Positions 36,950 through 45,170 of a stretch of DNA of 64,000 bases are shown one piece after another. The translations under genes were made by a program, and so were the position numbers. Location: the NCBI GenBank assembly GCA_937926545.1, contig CALAZW010000087.1, positions 60,719 through 124,718 on the forward strand. Direction: 5' to 3'. The DNA is from an uncultured Helcococcus sp. (GTDB lineage: Bacteria; Bacillota; Clostridia; Tissierellales; Peptoniphilaceae). The first letter of the stretch is position 1, and each line of letters starts with the position of its first letter. The notes under the pieces are model-generated. The model was not told the origin of the DNA. It saw only the letters and a program-made list of their open reading frames with translations, and made no database searches.

Positions 36950-36973
36950 ATAGAAAAAAAAGACTGTTTCTAT
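36950..36973 (+). promoter_or_regulatory. 5'-end hairpin in the oppA leader
   Basis: ATAGAAA (36950-36956) pairs with TTTCTAT (36967-36973), at or within a few bases of the predicted transcript 5' end. Such hairpins protect mRNA from 5' decay. Confidence 0.45.
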
Positions 36974-37007
36974 AATGTACTTTGAAAAAAAATTAAGGGG
37001 GAATATT

Positions 37008-39227
37008 ATGAAGAAGTCAAAGCGACTATTAGCTCTATTACTTGCATTAGTAATGGTGTTTTCACTAGCGGCTTGTGGTGATAAGAAAGAAGATCCAGAA
37101 AAGCCTGAGGAAGAACAAACTGAAGGTGGCGGAGGAGACGACGCAGCTGAAGGTGGAGAAACTGATCCAGACAAGGAATTAGAAGAAGAAAAAGAAAACT
37201 TCGAAAAGCAAACAGACGAAAATACACTAGTTGTAGGTGCGTCAGACATGAACGGTGACTGGCTTAACGGTTTTACAAACAACGCATATGACGTTTATGT
37301 AAAAAAATTAATTGGTAACTATGGTGCTTATGGTACTTATGTAGCAGACCAAAATGGTAAATTCGTTTTAGATCCAATCGTTAATGCTAAGGAACCTGAA
37401 AGTAAGGTAAATGAAGACGGAAGTAAAACATATACTTTCTTCTTAAATGATAACTTAGTTTGGAATGATGGAACTCCAATAACTGCAAAAGATTATGTAT
37501 TCTCATTATTATGGGAAGCAGCTCCAGAATGGCACAATGTTGGTGCAGACTTATCAAGATCATCAGGTGATGGTTTTGTAGGCGCTAAAGAATACAGTGA
37601 AGGAAAATCTAATTCAATCGCAGGTATCAAGTATATTGATGACACTACTTTTGAATTAACACTTGAAGCTGAAAAAGTTCCTTATTTTTATGAAACAGCT
37701 TTAGTATCAATGAGTCCTACTCCAATGCATAGATTTACTCCAGACCTAGTAATAGGTGAAGATGGATCATCTCTAGCAGTAAAAGAAGGATACGAATTAA
37801 GTGATGATATTAAATCTCAATATTTAGACGGTATTAAATCAGACGTTGCTAAATTTGATGAAGATATAAAAGCTTATGAAGCGGAAATGGCAGAAGCAGA
37901 AGAAGCTGAAAAAGCAGACTATGAAGAAGCTATAGAAGAAGTAAAAGCTAACAAGGCAGCAAAAGAAGAAGAACTAGCAAAGGTTGAAAAGGGAGAATTT
38001 GGTGATGTAACTAAGACTGTATTGTCAGCATCAGCTTATGAAGTTAGAGATAACTATAAATCAAACCCAGATGTAACCTGTGGACCTTATAACTTTGTAA
38101 GTTTCAAGGACCAAATTGCTAAGGTTGAACTTAATGATAAATATTTAGGTAACTTTGAAGGTAAAAAACCAACTATTAAAAACGTAGTAGTACAAAAGGT
38201 TAATGGTAAGTTAGCTGTAGACTTCGTATTAAATGGTAATATAGATATTTGGCCACAAGAATTTAAGGCTGAAGATATTAAAAAGGTTAAAGAAGCAGAA
38301 GACAAGGGTGAAATCGCCTATAATACTTACTACAGAAACGGTTATGGTGTAATTCCACTACTTACTGACTTGGGAGCAACTCAACACAAGGAAGTTAGAC
38401 AAGCTATCGCTTGGTTAATAGACAGGGAAGAGTTCGTTGTTAACCTAGCTGGTGGTTACGGACAAGTAATTAACGGATCATACGGTATAGCTGAATGGAC
38501 TTACCAAGAAATGGAAGACAAATCAGAAACTGGTGACGTTGAAGAAGATATGGAATTAACTCAATACAACTTGAACTTTGATAAGGCAAATGAAGTATTA
38601 GATAATTCTCCATATGTATTTGAAAAAGATGGAACTACTAAATGGGATGTTGAAAAAGCGAGAGCTGAATACGATAGTAATAGAGATAACTTCGACTATT
38701 GGAGATACAATGACAAGGGTGAAAAACTTACAGTTAATCACTTTGCAACTGTAGACAACGAAGTTTCAGAATTATTACAATCACAAATTCAAAACAATGG
38801 TAAACAAGCAGGACTTGAATATACTATGTCATATGGTGACTTCGCGACACTATTAAACTCATACTATACTCCAGATCTAAACAATCCTAAGTACACAGCA
38901 TTTAACATGGGTACAGGATTTGCAGTACCAAACGATCCATACTATGCATATCACTCAGACTTTATTGGTGGAAATAACAGAAACAGAGTTAACGATAAAG
39001 AATTAGATAAGCTATTAGTTGAATGGAGAGGTTTAGACTCATCTGAAAAAGATAAATATGTTGATGGATGGGTTAAATTCCAACAATGGTATAACGACTT
39101 TGTACCAGAAATACCACTATATGCTAACGAATACTTTGATATTCATACATTAAGAGTTGAAGGTTTAGGAACAACTCCAATGTGGCAATGGTGTGATGAT
39201 ATAGTTAATATTACATTAGCTAACTAA
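37008..39227 (+). CDS. oppA: Oligopeptide ABC transporter substrate-binding lipoprotein, enlarged
   Basis: 739 residues from the ATG with AAGGGGG ahead. Signal peptide with lipobox LAAC (C23), then an acidic/Gly-rich linker (~24-70). The body is SBP_bac_5 (YTFFLNDNLVWNDGTPITAKDYVFS ~142-166; the typical pocket sequences later), which captures oligopeptides outside the membrane. Residues ~268-330 are an inserted Glu/Ala/Lys-rich helical segment (KAYEAEMAEAEEAEKADYEEA), predicted coiled coil. Ordinary OppA proteins are 540-600 residues; the linker plus insert explain the extra length. Separated from oppB by a terminator. Confidence 0.9.
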   Translation: MKKSKRLLALLLALVMVFSLAACGDKKEDPEKPEEEQTEGGGGDDAAEGGETDPDKELEEEKENFEKQTDENTLVVGASDMNGDWLNGFTNNAYDVYVKKLIGNYGAYGTYVADQNGKFVLDPIVNAKEPESKVNEDGSKTYTFFLNDNLVWNDGTPITAKDYVFSLLWEAAPEWHNVGADLSRSSGDGFVGAKEYSEGKSNSIAGIKYIDDTTFELTLEAEKVPYFYETALVSMSPTPMHRFTPDLVIGEDGSSLAVKEGYELSDDIKSQYLDGIKSDVAKFDEDIKAYEAEMAEAEEAEKADYEEAIEEVKANKAAKEEELAKVEKGEFGDVTKTVLSASAYEVRDNYKSNPDVTCGPYNFVSFKDQIAKVELNDKYLGNFEGKKPTIKNVVVQKVNGKLAVDFVLNGNIDIWPQEFKAEDIKKVKEAEDKGEIAYNTYYRNGYGVIPLLTDLGATQHKEVRQAIAWLIDREEFVVNLAGGYGQVINGSYGIAEWTYQEMEDKSETGDVEEDMELTQYNLNFDKANEVLDNSPYVFEKDGTTKWDVEKARAEYDSNRDNFDYWRYNDKGEKLTVNHFATVDNEVSELLQSQIQNNGKQAGLEYTMSYGDFATLLNSYYTPDLNNPKYTAFNMGTGFAVPNDPYYAYHSDFIGGNNRNRVNDKELDKLLVEWRGLDSSEKDKYVDGWVKFQQWYNDFVPEIPLYANEYFDIHTLRVEGLGTTPMWQWCDDIVNITLAN

Positions 39228-39241
39228 TAAGACAAATAATA

Positions 39242-39274
39242 GGGAGTGAGCTTGGCTCCTCCCTTTTATTTTTT
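39242..39274 (+). terminator. Attenuating terminator between oppA and oppB
   Basis: Stem GGGAG-(T)-GAGC / GCTC-CTCCC with TTG loop, followed by a T-rich tract. Partial read-through would give more OppA than the membrane subunits, as is usual for binding proteins. Confidence 0.85.
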
Positions 39275-39380
39275 ACTTAGCTATTTTTTTTAGGGTAAAA
39301 TTAGATGATTCCAATGATCTCGTAAAAATAAATGCATTTTTTAGGAATTTATTGTATAATATAGTTTATATAATTTTACT

Positions 39381-39464
39381 ATGAAAGAAAATATTGAATG
39401 GCCTTCTTCTATGAGGCTGCTTCATACTAAAAGGCGATTCGCTATTTATTCGCTAAAAACATAG
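39381..39464 (+). other. 27-codon open frame in the oppB leader
   Basis: ATG to TAG, 27 codons, starting ~14 nt after a possible transcript start (TATAAT at 39355-39360). No ribosome-binding site. The product would be basic and short. Leader peptide or chance frame; chance is slightly more likely. Confidence 0.25.
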
Positions 39465-39479
39465 TAGATAAGAGTTAGA

Positions 39480-39516
39480 AAGGAGAGTATGTTATTTTAA
39501 ATAACAGAATAATGAA
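39480..39516 (+). promoter_or_regulatory. oppB translation leader: strong SD, mini-ORF, hairpin
   Basis: A strong AAAGGAGAG (39479-39487) is followed by ATG TTA TTT TAA (39489-39500) and by the hairpin GTTATT-TTA-AATAAC (39491-39505). The real oppB start at 39517 has no Shine-Dalgarno of its own. The strong site may serve oppB across the folded hairpin or through re-initiation after the mini-ORF. Confidence 0.45.
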
Positions 39517-40482
39517 ATGCTAAAGTATATTTTGAAAAGACTGTTAAATCTTATTCCAGTAATACTGATAATTTCCATGTTACTGTTTGGACTTATGAAT
39601 GCCATGCCAGCTGACCCAGTTCAGATGATGATGCCACAAGATCCAAACATATTAAAGGATAAGGATTTATACGAAAAAACTTACAATGAAATTGCAGAAA
39701 GATATGGGTTGAACAAACCTCTACCTGAAAGATACATAAGATGGTTGGGTAGAATGGCAAAATTTGAATTTGGAGACTCAACACAATTTAAGAAACCAGT
39801 AAAGGAAGTAATAGGGGGGCCTATGAAGAACACTATTACCTTAAATATTGGTGCCACATTAATATCCTTATTCCTATCAATACTCATAGGGATAAAGTCG
39901 GCGGTAAGACGAGGTGGAGTGTATGACAGAACATGGCAAGTATTGTCATTAATCGGGATGTCTTTACCAATATTCTTTATAGGTATTGCCTTGATATATA
40001 TATTTTCATTTAAACTTGGCTGGTTACCACCAAGTGCCACATCTACGACAGGAACATTTAAGGATAAATTCATTCACTTAATACTTCCTACAATAACCAT
40101 AACGGTTGGTTCTTTGGCCTCTACTTTAAGATATGTAAGAAATGCCATGATTGACGCCTTAAGTCAAGACTATATAAGAACCGCAAGAGCAAAGGGTGTA
40201 AAAGAAAAGACTGTTATTTACTCTCACGCATTTAGAAATGCTTTAATACCAGTTGTAACAGTTGTTACATGGTCAATAATTGGTATATTCGGTGGTGCAG
40301 CAATTACCGAAACAATATTTTCATACAATGGAATCGGACAATATTTATTGCAATCCGTACTAGCAAAAGACTTTAATGTTGTTTTAACATTAAATATGTT
40401 CTTTGCCCTACTTTCATTATTAGGAAACCTTTTAATGGATATAGGATATGCATTAGTCGATCCAAGAGTTAGATTAGAATAG
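39517..40482 (+). CDS. oppB: Oligopeptide ABC transporter permease
   Basis: 321 residues, six predicted helices, normal OppB length and pattern (starts MLKYILKRLLNLIPVILIIS). The coupling loop RTARAKGVKEKTVIYSHAFRNALIPV (~224-250) contacts an ATPase subunit. An in-frame stop 15 bases upstream fixes the start at this ATG. Twelve bases before oppC. Forms the membrane pore with OppC; this subunit shows no insertion. Confidence 0.95.
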   Translation: MLKYILKRLLNLIPVILIISMLLFGLMNAMPADPVQMMMPQDPNILKDKDLYEKTYNEIAERYGLNKPLPERYIRWLGRMAKFEFGDSTQFKKPVKEVIGGPMKNTITLNIGATLISLFLSILIGIKSAVRRGGVYDRTWQVLSLIGMSLPIFFIGIALIYIFSFKLGWLPPSATSTTGTFKDKFIHLILPTITITVGSLASTLRYVRNAMIDALSQDYIRTARAKGVKEKTVIYSHAFRNALIPVVTVVTWSIIGIFGGAAITETIFSYNGIGQYLLQSVLAKDFNVVLTLNMFFALLSLLGNLLMDIGYALVDPRVRLE

Positions 40483-40493
40483 GGAGGGTAAAG

Positions 40494-42305
40494 ATGGCTA
40501 AATTAAAAAAGGACCCTATTAAAACAGAAAAAACAGGGGAAGAATTACTTAAAGAAGAAGCAATTCAATCACCTGCCAAAACAGTAATTAAAAAATTTAA
40601 AAACAATAGATTGGGAATGATAGGACTTATAGGTTTTATAGCTATAATACTTATGGTATTTATAGGTTCTAAGTTTGTTCCATTCGACGCTTACTATGAA
40701 CAACCAGTATTGAAGAATGTAGCCCCAGGTAAGGGATATTTAAAAGTACCTGCTGAATTAAAAAGCGAAGGTATTAAACAAATATCGTCTGGTATCACAT
40801 TCTCTGTTGGAGTATCTGAAGAAGGAAATCTTTATATGTGGGGTCAAGACTATGAAGGTGTAATGGATATTCCTAATTCAGTAAAAGAACAATTAAGCGG
40901 CAAGAAAATAGATCAGGTGGCAGCAGCTCCTAACTTTATAGTTGCAGCTACAGAAGATGGAGACATTATCGGCTGGGGAAACAACGAATTTGGTCAAACT
41001 AGATGGCCAGGTGGTAAGGCTGATAAGACTATCAAAAAAGAAGGAATAAAAAAGATTGTTGTTGGGGATCAATATACGGCCCTATTGACTAAGGAAGGAA
41101 ACTTGATTACATGGGGAGCAGTTAGACCTAGTAAACTTCATGTAATACCTAAGGAAATTCAAGGTCATATAGAAGACATTGAAGCATCAATTTTGAATAT
41201 AATTGTTAGAACAGATGATAATAAAGTTCATATACTTGGTTCAAAATCAGGTGAAATTTTCACCAACCTACCTAAGGAACTATCCCAAGGGGAGGTTGAA
41301 ATAGTTGATTTTGATATAACATCCAAGTCAGGAGCTGCAGTAGACAGCACTGGTAAACTATGGCAATGGGGTAGTAGATTAGAAAACTTAGATAAGATAC
41401 CTGAAATGGATGGCAAGGTAGTCCAAGTATCAGCAGGTAGAGAACATATGATTGCCTTAACTGAAAACGGAACGGTTTACGGTTGGGGAAATGATGCTTA
41501 TGGCGAAGCTGAGGGAATTGAAGGAAAGTACGAAAGAGTATACTCTGGTTACTTTCAAAACTACGCTATATCAGAAGACGGAAACGTTAAGGGATGGGGA
41601 CTTGATGGATTTAGATTTGGTACCGACCAAAGGGGTCGTGATATGTACGAAAGATTAATCCACGGTGGTAAGATGACCTTATTTATAGCCCTAATAGCAG
41701 TTACAATTCAAATTGTACTAGGGGTAACAATAGGTATGATTTCAGGATTTTATGGAGGAATAGTAGACAACCTACTAATGAGATTTGCAGAGATAATTGC
41801 ATCCTTCCCATTCTATCCACTTATTATAACCATATCAGCTGCCCTACCACCAAATACGCCTCAAAAGACCAGGATGATGATTATCATGGCCCTATTAGGA
41901 CTATTGGGTTGGACAGGTATAGCTAGACTTGTAAGAGCACAAATTTTATCAGAGAGAGAAAAAGATTATATTATGGCAGCCAAGGCCCTAGGTCTTAAGG
42001 AAAAGAAGATCATTATGAATCATATTTTGCCAAATATATTATCAATAGTTATAGTACAAGCTACTTTAGGTTATGCAGGTAACCTACTTACTGAAGCAGG
42101 CTTATCCTTCTTAGGATTTGGGGTTGTAGAACCAAATGCTTCATGGGGTAACATGATGACTGCTGCACAAAGTTCAACAGTTGTACAATATTACTGGTGG
42201 AGATGGTTGATCCCTTCACTTGCAATATTCCTTACAGCCTTAACTGTTAACTTAATGGGTGATGCACTTAGAGATGCATTAGATCCAAAATCTCAAGAAA
42301 GGTAG
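40494..42305 (+). CDS. oppC: Oligopeptide ABC transporter permease with a seven-repeat RCC1-like propeller insert
   Basis: 603 residues; OppC is normally ~300. Residues 1-40 cytoplasmic, first helix ~41-62 (OppC_N), then ~85-372 outside the membrane, then the standard core from FGTDQRGRDMYERLIHGGKM (375-394) with five helices and the coupling loop AAKALGLKEKKIIMNHILPN. The insert has seven RCC1-like repeats with the pattern h-x-x-G...A/h-x-x-x-x-G-x-h-x-x-WG: blades about 94-120, 139-168, 185-211, 226-253, 268-297, 309-340, 346-372. WG or LG ends each repeat. Seven repeats make a full beta-propeller. The frame is open and codon usage uniform, so this is not an assembly artefact in an obvious way. 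Confidence 0.93.
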   Translation: MAKLKKDPIKTEKTGEELLKEEAIQSPAKTVIKKFKNNRLGMIGLIGFIAIILMVFIGSKFVPFDAYYEQPVLKNVAPGKGYLKVPAELKSEGIKQISSGITFSVGVSEEGNLYMWGQDYEGVMDIPNSVKEQLSGKKIDQVAAAPNFIVAATEDGDIIGWGNNEFGQTRWPGGKADKTIKKEGIKKIVVGDQYTALLTKEGNLITWGAVRPSKLHVIPKEIQGHIEDIEASILNIIVRTDDNKVHILGSKSGEIFTNLPKELSQGEVEIVDFDITSKSGAAVDSTGKLWQWGSRLENLDKIPEMDGKVVQVSAGREHMIALTENGTVYGWGNDAYGEAEGIEGKYERVYSGYFQNYAISEDGNVKGWGLDGFRFGTDQRGRDMYERLIHGGKMTLFIALIAVTIQIVLGVTIGMISGFYGGIVDNLLMRFAEIIASFPFYPLIITISAALPPNTPQKTRMMIIMALLGLLGWTGIARLVRAQILSEREKDYIMAAKALGLKEKKIIMNHILPNILSIVIVQATLGYAGNLLTEAGLSFLGFGVVEPNASWGNMMTAAQSSTVVQYYWWRWLIPSLAIFLTALTVNLMGDALRDALDPKSQER

Positions 42306-42314
42306 GTCATAGAA

Positions 42315-43313
42315 GTGCCATTATTAGAAATTAAAAAATTACACACTTACTTTGACACAAGTAGAGGTTTGATAAAAGCTGTCGACGGAGTAAGTTTAGT
42401 AGTAGAAGAAGGAAAAACATTAGGATTAGTTGGTGAGTCTGGTTCAGGTAAGAGCCAGACAGCCATGTCTATTTTACAATTATTTGAAAAGAACCAAAGA
42501 ATTTATGATGGAGAAATCTGGTTTCAAGGAAAAGAATTGACTAAGGCCAGTGAAAAGGAACTTAGACACATTAGGGGAAATGAAATTTCCATGATTTTCC
42601 AAGAGCCAATGACATCATTAAACCCTGTTTTCACAGTGGAAAAACAACTTGTTGAAGCCTTAATACTTCACCAAGACATGACTAAGGCAGAAGCTAAGAA
42701 AAAAGCTATAGACCTTATAGGTATGGTAAAAATACCAAACCCAGAAGTTGTAGTAAAACAATATCCATTTCAATTATCCGGTGGTATGAACCAAAGGGTT
42801 ATGATTGCTATGGCCTTGGCTTGTGAGCCAAAATTATTGATAGCTGATGAACCAACAACTGCTTTAGACGTTACAATTCAAGCTCAAATATTAAAGTTGA
42901 TGAATGACTTGAAGAAGGAAAGAGGTACATCCATTTTATTTATCACCCATGACTTGGGAGTTATAAATCAAATGGCTGATGAAGTTGCTGTTATGTATAG
43001 TGGTCAGGTGGTAGAACAAGCTCCTGTTGATTATATCTTCAAGGAAGGAACTACTAAATACCAACACCCTTATACAGAAGGTTTGCTTTCATCCATACCA
43101 TCAATTACTTCTGATAGAAGTGAAAGACTAGATGTAATACCTGGTTCAGTACCTCATCCATTGGCCTTGCCAAAGGGATGTAGATTTGCTGAAAGATGTA
43201 AGTATGCAACTGAAAAATGTGTTAATGAAATGCCTGAATTGGTAGAAATTTCAGAAAATCAAATGATTAGATGTTTCTATCCAGAAAAGGGGGTAAGAAG
43301 CAATGGAAAATAA
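42315..43313 (+). CDS. oppD: Oligopeptide ABC transporter ATP-binding protein
   Basis: 332 residues. Walker A GESGSGKS (~39-46), Q-loop [10 protein letters not shown], signature LSGGMNQR, Walker [15 protein letters not shown] and H-loop THDL are intact. The C-terminal part has the OppD/DppD cysteine pattern [14 protein letters not shown], a possible Fe-S or metal site. The start is GTG with AAGGTAGG upstream. Ends overlapping oppF by 11 nt. Normal length, unlike OppF. Confidence 0.95.
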   Translation: MPLLEIKKLHTYFDTSRGLIKAVDGVSLVVEEGKTLGLVGESGSGKSQTAMSILQLFEKNQRIYDGEIWFQGKELTKASEKELRHIRGNEISMIFQEPMTSLNPVFTVEKQLVEALILHQDMTKAEAKKKAIDLIGMVKIPNPEVVVKQYPFQLSGGMNQRVMIAMALACEPKLLIADEPTTALDVTIQAQILKLMNDLKKERGTSILFITHDLGVINQMADEVAVMYSGQVVEQAPVDYIFKEGTTKYQHPYTEGLLSSIPSITSDRSERLDVIPGSVPHPLALPKGCRFAERCKYATEKCVNEMPELVEISENQMIRCFYPEKGVRSNGK

Positions 43314-44865
43314 GCAAGATAAAAAGCTTCTTTTATCGGTAAAAAACTTAAAGAAATACTTTCCTATAAAAAAGAAAGCATTTGAAAAACAACAAAGATA
43401 TGTAAGGGCCAATGAATCAATAACCCTAAATATATATGAAGGGGAAACCCTAGGACTAGTAGGAGAATCTGGATGTGGTAAATCTACCTTCGGAAGAACC
43501 CTAATCCAACTATATGAGCAAACAGGAGGCTCAACTCTTTACTATGGTCAAACCCTAGCTGAGTTGGCGCCTAAGTATGCTGAAAATGTAATAAAAAACA
43601 TGCCTAAGCTATTTCCAGAATACCTGGTAGCTGTGAAGGATTTAGAAAACCTTGAAAGCAAGGGAGAAAATCTAGTAGACATGGAAAAAGCTTCCAATGA
43701 TGAGCAAATAATGCTAAAGAAAAGAGAATTGGAAGAAAAATACTTTAACATGCTAAGAATAGCAGGTGGACTAGTAACTCATAAGGACTTAAATGAGGTT
43801 TCTAATCTACTTTTAGAAGAATATAAGGAAAAAGTTGTTCTATCCAAGACCAATAGGGAAATAGGCCTATTGGAACATAAGTTAAATGATAATGACGCCA
43901 AGGTTAACAAGGCTGATTTGGAAGGACAAATTAAAGGTCTAAAGGAAAGAGCCATTAAGGAAAAAGAAGAAGTAGACAAGGTAAGCCAAAAGATTGAAGC
44001 CCTAAGAGACAGTTGTAGGGACAATGAATACTTTGACTTTTATGAGGATTACTCAGATGAGGGAATTGACCTTTCAGAACTTACAACAGATGAAATGAGA
44101 GAACTTAGAAAAGATCTACAAATGATCTTCCAAGACCCATATTCATCTTTAGATACTAAAATGACTGTAGGTAACATTATAGGAGAGGGCGTTTTAGCCC
44201 ATCAAATGTTTAAGTCTAATAAGTCTGATGAATATAATAACTATATTCAAGGGGTTATGGAACAATGTGGTCTAGCACCATACTTTATCCATAGATATCC
44301 TCACCAATTCTCAGGTGGACAAAGACAAAGAATAGGTATTGCCAGAGCCCTGGCCCTACAACCAAAATTTATTGTATGTGATGAAGCTGTTTCAGCCTTG
44401 GACGTATCAATTCAATCACAAATTATAAACCTACTACAAGACTTAAAGGAAGAAAATGGGTTGACTTATTTATTCATTACCCATGACTTGTCTGTAGTTA
44501 AATATATATCTGACAGAATAGGTGTTATGTACCTGGGTAACCTGGTAGAATTAAGTGATTCAGAAAAATTATTTAGAAAACCACTACACCCATATACAAA
44601 TGCTCTTATGGCTGCTATCCCAAGAACGGACCTTGGTCAAGACCAAGAGTTGGCAATTTTAGAAGGAGATATACCTTCAGCTGTCAACCCGCCTAAGGGA
44701 TGTAAGTTCCATACAAGATGTAAGTATGCTATGGATGTATGTTCCCAATTCGAACCTGAATTCAAAGAGGAAGAAGAAGGACACTTTGTAGCTTGTCACT
44801 TATATAATATGACAGAAGAAGAAAGAACAAAATATATGGCAGAGGTAGATGCTAGAGAGAAATAA
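43303..44865 (+). CDS. oppF: Oligopeptide ABC transporter ATP-binding protein with ~170-residue insert
   Basis: 520 residues; OppF is normally ~320. Walker A GESGCGKST (54-62), Q-loop Q277 in MIFQDPYSSL, signature FSGGQRQR (336-343), Walker B IVCDEAVSALD (357-367), H-loop THDL and the C-terminal CKFHTRCKYAMDVC are conserved. Between Walker A and the Q-loop, where ~45 residues are usual, there are ~215: residues ~88-258 are inserted, mostly helical, with a coiled-coil-like stretch (~130-235). The insert sits after YYGQTLAEL and before TTDEMRELRKDLQ, so the ABC core is intact around it. Confidence 0.93.
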   Translation: MENKQDKKLLLSVKNLKKYFPIKKKAFEKQQRYVRANESITLNIYEGETLGLVGESGCGKSTFGRTLIQLYEQTGGSTLYYGQTLAELAPKYAENVIKNMPKLFPEYLVAVKDLENLESKGENLVDMEKASNDEQIMLKKRELEEKYFNMLRIAGGLVTHKDLNEVSNLLLEEYKEKVVLSKTNREIGLLEHKLNDNDAKVNKADLEGQIKGLKERAIKEKEEVDKVSQKIEALRDSCRDNEYFDFYEDYSDEGIDLSELTTDEMRELRKDLQMIFQDPYSSLDTKMTVGNIIGEGVLAHQMFKSNKSDEYNNYIQGVMEQCGLAPYFIHRYPHQFSGGQRQRIGIARALALQPKFIVCDEAVSALDVSIQSQIINLLQDLKEENGLTYLFITHDLSVVKYISDRIGVMYLGNLVELSDSEKLFRKPLHPYTNALMAAIPRTDLGQDQELAILEGDIPSAVNPPKGCKFHTRCKYAMDVCSQFEPEFKEEEEGHFVACHLYNMTEEERTKYMAEVDAREK

Positions 44866-44885
44866 AACATAGATAGGATGATTAT

Positions 44886-45089
44886 ATGTTTGGAAAAGGA
44901 AGAAAGCCCATAGATAGGTTTGAGGGTTTGACTGAAGAAGAACAAGAAGCAAAAATCAGGGAGTTTGGTGAATCAGATTTTGAGAAGACAGATATGTTGG
45001 CCATATTTTTAGCCGCATTAAGGGTCTTTTTACCACCTGTTTTAATCTTGTTATTTGGAGTCTATCTACTAGCTAGATTATTTATGTAG
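44886..45089 (+). CDS. Small single-pass membrane protein at the end of the opp operon
   Basis: 67 residues, not a family I recognise. Residues 1-40 are charged (FEGLTEEEQEAKIREFGESDFEK); ~41-66 form one membrane helix, leaving almost nothing outside. It follows oppF by 20 nt with AGGATG ahead and is followed by the operon terminator, so it is co-transcribed with the Opp subunits. A role as small accessory of the modified importer is an inference. Confidence 0.6.
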   Translation: MFGKGRKPIDRFEGLTEEEQEAKIREFGESDFEKTDMLAIFLAALRVFLPPVLILLFGVYLLARLFM

Positions 45090-45093
45090 GATT

Positions 45094-45128
45094 AAAAGAT
45101 TTTCTTATTTTTAGGAAAATCTTTTTTT
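45094..45128 (+). terminator. Terminator of the opp operon
   Basis: Stem AAAAGATTTTC / GAAAATCTTTT with a ~10-nt loop and a seven-T run. Confidence 0.88.
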
Positions 45129-45131
45129 ATT

Positions 45132-45140
45132 TGATATAAT
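45132..45140 (+). promoter_or_regulatory. Extended -10 promoter of the purine nucleoside phosphorylase gene
   Basis: TGATATAAT (TGn + TATAAT), 31 nt before the start; no clear -35. Confidence 0.5.
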
Positions 45141-45170
45141 TAAGTTAATCTTGAATAAATAGGAGGATTT

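Noticed and set aside
36920..37282. 120-codon frame opposite the start of oppA, serine-rich
   Set aside because: It mirrors the acidic, Gly-rich linker of OppA, crosses the oppA promoter, and has no ribosome-binding site.
39401..39470. Structured small RNA or riboswitch in the oppB leader
   Set aside because: Short repeats such as TTCGCTA and weak pairings are visible, but no consistent fold or known motif emerges.
40494..42305. Separate gene for the RCC1 repeats, joined by frameshift or assembly error
   Set aside because: One continuous frame with even codon usage and no internal start site; the permease core continues seamlessly from the last repeat.
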